Part shown: one piece after another, positions 59,820-64,000 of the stretch
Numbering within the stretch: the stretch's first letter is position 1
Layout: each line of letters starts with the position of its first letter
Origin: HGM04593 sp045588485
GTDB taxonomy: Bacteria > Bacteroidota > Bacteroidia > Bacteroidales > Bacteroidaceae
Length of the DNA stretch: 64,000 nucleotides
Direction: 5' to 3'
NCBI GenBank assembly: GCA_045588485.1
Contig: JAZNEI010000014.1
Span: 1-64,000 of the forward strand
Notes under the pieces: generated by a model
The model's database searches: none
What the model was told of the DNA's origin: nothing
Seen by the model: the letters and a program-made list of their open reading frames with translations, nothing else
Program-made: the position numbers and the translations under genes

Positions 59820-61031
59820 ATGAAACACATTATAATCTTAGGAGACGGAATGGCCGACTGGCCGGTTGAATCATTAGGAGGAAAAACAGTTATGCAAGCA
59901 GCCCACACACCATATATGGACAAATTGGCAAGAGAGGGACGTTGCGGTCGGCTGATAACAGTAGCCGACGGATTCCACCCCGGTAGCGAGGTTGCCAATA
60001 TGTCGGTACTCGGATACGACCTGCAGAGAGTATATGAAGGGCGTGGTCCTTTAGAGGCTGCCAGCATAGGAGTGGAGTTAAAAGAGGGCGAGCTTGCACT
60101 GCGTTGCAATATTGTTTGTATCAACGACCACATACTAAAGAACCACTCGGCAGGACACATTACCACAGCCGAGGCCGACATTCTCATCAGATATCTTCAA
60201 GAGCATTTAGGTAACGAACGTGTGCGTTTCCACACAGGAATACAGTATCGTCACCTGCTTGTGATAAAGGGTGGCGACAAACGTATCAGCTGTACACCGC
60301 CACACGACATTCCGGGTCGACACTATCTGCCTTATCTTGTAAAGGCCGATGTTCCCGAGGCCGAAGAGACAGCCAATCTGATAAACGAACTGATTGTAAA
60401 GTCGCAGCAGCTGTTGGCCGGTCACCCTTTGAACAAACAGCGCATGAGCGAAGGTAAAGATGCAGCAAATAGTATCTGGCCTTGGGGTGGCGGCTACCGT
60501 CCGCAGATGGAACTGTTGAGCAGCAAATTTCCACAGATAAAGAGAGGTTCGGTTATTTCGGCAGTAGACCTTATACGTGGAATAGGACGATACGCTGGAT
60601 TACGTGTACTCGAAGTAGAGGGTGCAACAGGATTATACGACACAAACTACGAGAACAAAACAACTGCACTGCTCGAAGCACTAAAGGAGGACGATTTTGT
60701 CTATCTGCACATTGAGGCCAGCGACGAGGCAGGCCACGAAGGTGATGTGGCATTAAAGATGAGAACGATAGAGAATCTCGACAGCCGCGCAATAGGACCC
60801 ATCTACGAGGCGGTGAAACAGATGGAGGAACCGGTGGCAATAGCTGTGCTCCCCGACCACCCCACCCCCTGCAAATATCGCACCCACACCGCCGAGCCTG
60901 TTCCTTTCCTCGTATGGTATCCGGGAATAACACCCGACAGCGTAAAGACATTCGACGAAGAGGCTGCAAAACAGGGCAGTTACGGACTTATGCAAAGAGA
61001 CGAGTTTATAAATACATTTATGTATAATTAA
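59820..61031 (+). CDS. apgM: Cofactor-independent phosphoglycerate mutase-family protein (ApgM; proposed homoserine kinase substitute)
   Basis: A 403-residue alkaline-phosphatase-superfamily protein: metal/Ser motif IILGDGMADWPVESLGGKT with HPGSEVANMSVLGYD (Ser nucleophile in GSEVANMS, residues 55-65) and the late metal-binding HIEASDEAGHEGD (about 296-308) and LPDHPTPC (about 346). It matches the archaeal-type ApgM. In Bacteroidales it sits next to thrC where thrB is missing, so a homoserine kinase role is widely proposed; the threonine leader here supports that. It is followed by thrC after 12 bp. Confidence 0.88.
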   Translation: MKHIIILGDGMADWPVESLGGKTVMQAAHTPYMDKLAREGRCGRLITVADGFHPGSEVANMSVLGYDLQRVYEGRGPLEAASIGVELKEGELALRCNIVCINDHILKNHSAGHITTAEADILIRYLQEHLGNERVRFHTGIQYRHLLVIKGGDKRISCTPPHDIPGRHYLPYLVKADVPEAEETANLINELIVKSQQLLAGHPLNKQRMSEGKDAANSIWPWGGGYRPQMELLSSKFPQIKRGSVISAVDLIRGIGRYAGLRVLEVEGATGLYDTNYENKTTALLEALKEDDFVYLHIEASDEAGHEGDVALKMRTIENLDSRAIGPIYEAVKQMEEPVAIAVLPDHPTPCKYRTHTAEPVPFLVWYPGITPDSVKTFDEEAAKQGSYGLMQRDEFINTFMYN

Positions 61032-61043
61032 CAAGAGAAGAAT

Positions 61044-62375
61044 ATGAAATACTATAGCACAAACGGAATTGTAAGCAATATAAGCCTTGACGAAGCTGTA
61101 ATAAAGGGACTCGCAGCCGACAAAGGACTTTTCATGCCTGAGAAAATTAAACAGTTGCCAAAAGAGTTTTTCGAGCAGATAGATACGATGAGTCTGCAAG
61201 AGATTGCTTATCGTGTTGCCGAGGCTTTCTTCGGCGAGGATATTCCTGCCGATGACTTAAGAAAGATTGTCAACGAGACTCTCAGTTTCGACATTCCAAT
61301 TGTACAGGTAAAGGAGAATATCTTCTCGCTTGAGTTGTTTCACGGGCCTACTCTCGCATTCAAAGATGTTGGTGCGCGTTTTATGGCACGTATGTTAGGG
61401 TATTTTGTAAAGGGTAACAACAATAAATGCATAAATGTGCTTGTGGCTACCTCGGGCGATACGGGCAGCGCTGTTGCCAACGGTTTTCTGAATGTCGATG
61501 GTGTGCAGGTGTATGTGCTCTACCCCAAAGGCAAGGTTAGCGAGATTCAGGAGAAGCAGTTCACCACTTTGGGTAATAATATAACAGCTCTTGAGATTGA
61601 CGGCTGTTTCGACGACTGCCAGGCTCTTGTAAAGAGTGCTTTTATGGACGGGGAGCTGCGCTGCAAGATGTTCCTTACTAGTGCAAACTCAATTAATCTT
61701 GCTCGTTTCTTGCCGCAGTCGTTCTACTATTTCTGGGCATACGCGCAACTGAAGAGGATGGGCCGAGAGCAGGAGCTTGTCGTATCTGTCCCCAGCGGTA
61801 ATTTCGGTAACCTCACAGCAGGACTGTTTGCAAAGAGGATGGGACTGCCTATCAAGCATTTTATTGCTGCCAACAATCGCAATGATATTTTCTACAATTA
61901 TTTACAGACGGGGGAATATAACCCGCGACCATCGATTGCTACAATAGCTAATGCTATGGATGTTGGTAATCCCAGCAATTTTGCACGTATAATATCTCTT
62001 TATAATGATGACCATAGTGCTGTATGTAATGATATTTCGGGCGCAACATACGACGACAATCAAATTGCCGAGGGGGTTAAAATGGTTTATGACGAGACCG
62101 GCTATCTGCTCGACCCTCACGGTGCCTGTGGCTATCTTGCTCTTGAAGAGTATCTTGGCGACGGTGAGACTGGTATTTTCCTCGAGACGGCGCATCCTGC
62201 AAAATTCAAAGAGACAATTGAGAATATTTTGCAACGGGAGATTGGGATTCCTGAAAAATTGCAGGAGTTTATGAAGGGCGAAAAACGGTCGGTTGAGCTT
62301 GGGCATAAATTCGAGGAGTTTAAGGAGTATCTTCTAAAAGAGGTGCTCCACGAGGGTAGTGAGATTTATTATTAA
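61044..62375 (+). CDS. thrC: Threonine synthase
   Basis: A 443-residue PLP enzyme: LAFKDVGARFMARML with the Schiff-base lysine at about residue 109, SGDTGSAVANGFL, VPSGNFGNLTAGLFAKRMGL and DPHGACGYLALEEYL. It converts O-phosphohomoserine to threonine. It ends the leader-apgM-thrC operon with a strong terminator. Confidence 0.95.
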   Translation: MKYYSTNGIVSNISLDEAVIKGLAADKGLFMPEKIKQLPKEFFEQIDTMSLQEIAYRVAEAFFGEDIPADDLRKIVNETLSFDIPIVQVKENIFSLELFHGPTLAFKDVGARFMARMLGYFVKGNNNKCINVLVATSGDTGSAVANGFLNVDGVQVYVLYPKGKVSEIQEKQFTTLGNNITALEIDGCFDDCQALVKSAFMDGELRCKMFLTSANSINLARFLPQSFYYFWAYAQLKRMGREQELVVSVPSGNFGNLTAGLFAKRMGLPIKHFIAANNRNDIFYNYLQTGEYNPRPSIATIANAMDVGNPSNFARIISLYNDDHSAVCNDISGATYDDNQIAEGVKMVYDETGYLLDPHGACGYLALEEYLGDGETGIFLETAHPAKFKETIENILQREIGIPEKLQEFMKGEKRSVELGHKFEEFKEYLLKEVLHEGSEIYY

Positions 62376-62388
62376 TTAGGTGTGGGCT

Positions 62389-62428
62389 GACAGCGATTAG
62401 TTTTTTTCACTAATTGCTGTCTTTTTTT
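62389..62428 (+). terminator. Terminator of the threonine operon
   Basis: 13-bp stem GACAGCGATTAGT / ACTAATTGCTGTC (one mismatch) with a 7-nt loop, then TTTTTTTG. Confidence 0.92.
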
Positions 62429-62436
62429 GTTTAATT

Positions 62437-62468
62437 CTTGCACAGATGAATCATTAGCGCTACTTTTG
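62437..62468 (+). promoter_or_regulatory. Promoter for the TPP-riboswitch/TonB receptor transcript
   Basis: CTTG at 62437-62440, 20-bp spacer, TACTTTTG at 62461-62468; the aptamer begins about 10 nt downstream. Confidence 0.72.
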
Positions 62469-62477
62469 CTGCAGATT

Positions 62478-62735
62478 TCAATTACGGGGTGCCTAAGAGG
62501 GTGGCTAACTTTTATAAAGAGCTAACTTTATAAGGAACGAACTTTTATAAGGATACAGACTTTATAAGGAACTAACTTTTTATAAAGGAATGTACTTTTA
62601 TAAAGGAACAGTTTTTATAAAGGGGTAAACTTTTACAAGGGAGTTCTTATTGTAAAGATTGCAATTGCCCAACCTCATCGAAAAGGCTGAGATCATACCC
62701 ATAACCTGATCCGGATAATGCCGGCGTAGGGAATA
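62478..62735 (+). promoter_or_regulatory. TPP (thiamine pyrophosphate) riboswitch with a greatly extended P3 arm
   Basis: The 3' part is canonical: GGCTGAGATCATACCC, ACCTGATCCGGATAATGCC, GGCGTAGGGAA (62685-62733). The 5' part ACGGGGTGCC lies at 62484-62493. Between them the P3 arm pairs GAGGGTGG (62497-62504) with CCAACCTC (62669-62676) and encloses about 160 nt, mostly tandem repeats. In typical aptamers this gap is 10-40 nt. It controls the thiamine receptor gene downstream, repressing when TPP is bound. Confidence 0.92.
62507..62645 (+). repeat. Eight tandem ~17-bp repeats inside the riboswitch P3 arm
   Basis: Units of 16-19 bp, each of type AACTTTTATAAGGAACG: starts at 62507, 62524, 62540, 62557, 62574, 62593, 62610 and 62628. 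Each contains the self-complementary core CTTTATAAG, so each can form a mini-hairpin. Confidence 0.88.
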
Positions 62736-62773
62736 GGCTATATGGCGTGGCCACACATATAGCTGCACTGGAA

Positions 62774-62820
62774 AAATCCCCATTTTCCGTTTAACCGGGA
62801 GTTGGAGGATTTCTTTTTTT
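62774..62820 (+). terminator. Expression-platform terminator of the TPP riboswitch
   Basis: Stem AAATCC...CCA / TGG...GGATTT with internal CCG/CGG pairs, followed by CTTTTTTT. It would form when TPP is bound. Confidence 0.7.
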
Positions 62821-62852
62821 CTCTGGCTCCACAAAAAAGATTTGGAATTGCA

Positions 62853-64000
62853 ATGAAAAAGAGAACATTGCTTGGCTGCCTTGTTGTAATGGCAGCCACG
62901 GCCATCTGTGCACAGACACAGAAGAACGAAAAGGACAGTTTGCAGATATACGATCTGCAACAGGTGGAGATTATGTCTACAAGAGCTACCGAAACAACTC
63001 CTATTGCCTATACAAACATTGGAAGCAAGGAGATTAAAGAGCAGAATGTCGGACTCGACTTCCCCTATCTTGTGAGTATGACTCCCAGCGCAATCACTAC
63101 GAGTGATGCAGGGGCAGGAATAGGCTACACCAGCCTGCGCATACGCGGAACCGATGGCACACGCATCAACGTAACAGCTAACGGCATACCCATCAACGAT
63201 GCCGAGAGTCATACTGTTTTCTGGGTGAATCTGCCCGACCTTGCATCGTCGGTAAAGGATATACAAATTCAGCGAGGGGTGGGAACATCGACCAACGGTG
63301 CAGGCTCGTTCGGTGCAAGTGTTAATCTTCAGACAAGCAGCATGAGCATGCAACCATACGCCACGATAAGTGCCTCGGCCGGTTCGTTCGGAACAAACAA
63401 ACAGACTGTTAAGATTGGTTCGGGACTGCTTGGCGAACATTGGACCATAGATGCACGACTCTCGAATATAGGCAGCGACGGATACATCGACCGTGCATCA
63501 ACCAAACTAAAATCGCACTATCTTCAGGCGGCGTATTACGGCAAGAACACTGCTGTCAAGTTTATCACATTTGCAGGTGACGAGGAGACCTACCACGCCT
63601 GGAACTATGCGTCGAAAGAGGAAATTGCCCAGTATGGCCGTCGCTATAACTCTTGCGGATATATGTACACCGATGAAAATGGCAAGGCGCATTACTACAA
63701 GGACCAAACCGACAATTATGTTCAGAAGAACTATCAGCTTCTGCTCGACCACCATTTCAGCAACAATATAAGCCTTAACCTTGGTCTACACTACACCAAG
63801 GGCGACGGATACTACCAAGAGTATAAGGGTTCGCGCAAATTGGTGGAGTATGCCCTATTGCCCTTTGAGCAAAATGGTGAGACCGTAAAAAAGAGCGACC
63901 TTGTACGTCGCAAGGCTATGGATAACCATTTTGGTGGAGGAATATTCTCGTTAAACTATAAAAACGATAGAGTCACAGCCTCTTTAGGTGGAGCGTTTAA
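62853..64000 (+). CDS. TonB-dependent outer-membrane receptor, probable thiamine transporter (3' end outside window)
   Basis: The frame is open from ATG 62853 to the window end (382 codons). It has a signal peptide (about 1-22, GCLVVMAATAICAQT) and a plug domain with IYDLQQVEIMSTRATETTPI (TonB-box region), LRIRGTDGTRINVTANGIPI, VQIQRGVG-type IQIQRGVGTSTNGAGSFGAS, then the start of the barrel. It lacks the N-terminal carboxypeptidase-like domain of SusC proteins. The TPP riboswitch upstream marks it as a thiamine-type receptor, as known for Bacteroides. Confidence 0.9.
   Translation, partial: MKKRTLLGCLVVMAATAICAQTQKNEKDSLQIYDLQQVEIMSTRATETTPIAYTNIGSKEIKEQNVGLDFPYLVSMTPSAITTSDAGAGIGYTSLRIRGTDGTRINVTANGIPINDAESHTVFWVNLPDLASSVKDIQIQRGVGTSTNGAGSFGASVNLQTSSMSMQPYATISASAGSFGTNKQTVKIGSGLLGEHWTIDARLSNIGSDGYIDRASTKLKSHYLQAAYYGKNTAVKFITFAGDEETYHAWNYASKEEIAQYGRRYNSCGYMYTDENGKAHYYKDQTDNYVQKNYQLLLDHHFSNNISLNLGLHYTKGDGYYQEYKGSRKLVEYALLPFEQNGETVKKSDLVRRKAMDNHFGGGIFSLNYKNDRVTASLGGAF

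Noticed and set aside
62507..62645. Tandem repeats as a CRISPR array
   Set aside because: Units are contiguous with no unique spacers, imperfect, and lie within the riboswitch.
62598..63440. 280-codon minus-strand frame
   Set aside because: It runs antisense through the TPP riboswitch and the TonB receptor, both clearly real.

Overview
The window is a piece of a gut-type Bacteroidales (Bacteroidota) chromosome. The signs are: promoters with a -7 box TAnnTTTG and a -33 TTTG about 20 bp upstream, almost no Shine-Dalgarno sequences, a GldE homologue beside ssb, DUF4924, DUF5723 and NigD-like families, BspA-type leucine-rich-repeat proteins, C-terminal tails ending in GIYIVNGRKVLVK-like sequence (type IX secretion style), an apgM-thrC threonine operon, and a TPP-riboswitch-controlled TonB receptor. 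The genus cannot be fixed from the sequence alone.

Layout. 1-8.2 kb: end of pstB, a SpoU rRNA/tRNA methyltransferase, an acetyl-CoA/succinate CoA-transferase with a thioesterase, then udk, a lytic transglycosylase and a Dna2-like nuclease-helicase. 8.2-14 kb: two BspA-like LRR surface proteins around a LOG-family protein; the larger LRR gene has a 14-bp inverted repeat enclosing a promoter upstream (candidate inverton) and a long structured leader. 14-23.5 kb (all minus): DedA, a CNNM/CorC protein overlapping a Ca2+ P-type ATPase by 4 bp, metH, smpB, a Yip1 protein and a NigD-like lipoprotein. 23.7-25.5 kb: a strongly promoted Fe-S-scaffold-like/GGGtGRT gene pair.

25.5-34.7 kb is accessory DNA and the most unusual part. 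The last 167 bp of the GGGtGRT gene occur three times (25297-25463, 29176-29468 interrupted, 33888-34054), bounding two cargo blocks. Block 1 holds a serine-recombinase HTH relic, a STAS-like/GHKL ATPase pair, an ECF sigma factor and an S24-type repressor lacking the catalytic serine, with a palindromic operator. Block 2 is AT-rich and holds a DUF3791-DUF3990-DUF3791 cassette, a PLD/zinc-ribbon protein and a frameshifted zinc-ribbon/FISUMP gene, enclosed by ~250-bp direct repeats. A pair of inverted GIY-YIG-like genes lies one inside the left edge of block 2 and one just beyond the third 3'-end copy. The third 3'-end copy differs from the first only at synonymous positions, so it evolved as part of a working gene elsewhere. 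This fits islands that integrate at the 3' end of the GGGtGRT gene.

35-62 kb returns to core-type genes: a GH16 glucanase, an FtsX-type ABC permease with its own ECF sigma factor and membrane protein, a second ECF sigma factor, fmt, a CLC channel, a Sua5 protein, prfC, LysE, an outer-membrane protein/lipoprotein pair, an HdeD-like protein, gldE, ssb, HU, a 30-residue AURKAIP1/bS22-like basic protein, RNase E/G, comF and recX. 59.5-62.4 kb is a threonine operon: a 35-codon leader peptide with 13 Thr and 4 Ile, an attenuator, apgM and thrC, with no thrA between them. The window ends with a thiamine-type TonB receptor (partial) under a TPP riboswitch whose P3 arm appears to be extended by eight ~17-bp tandem repeats.
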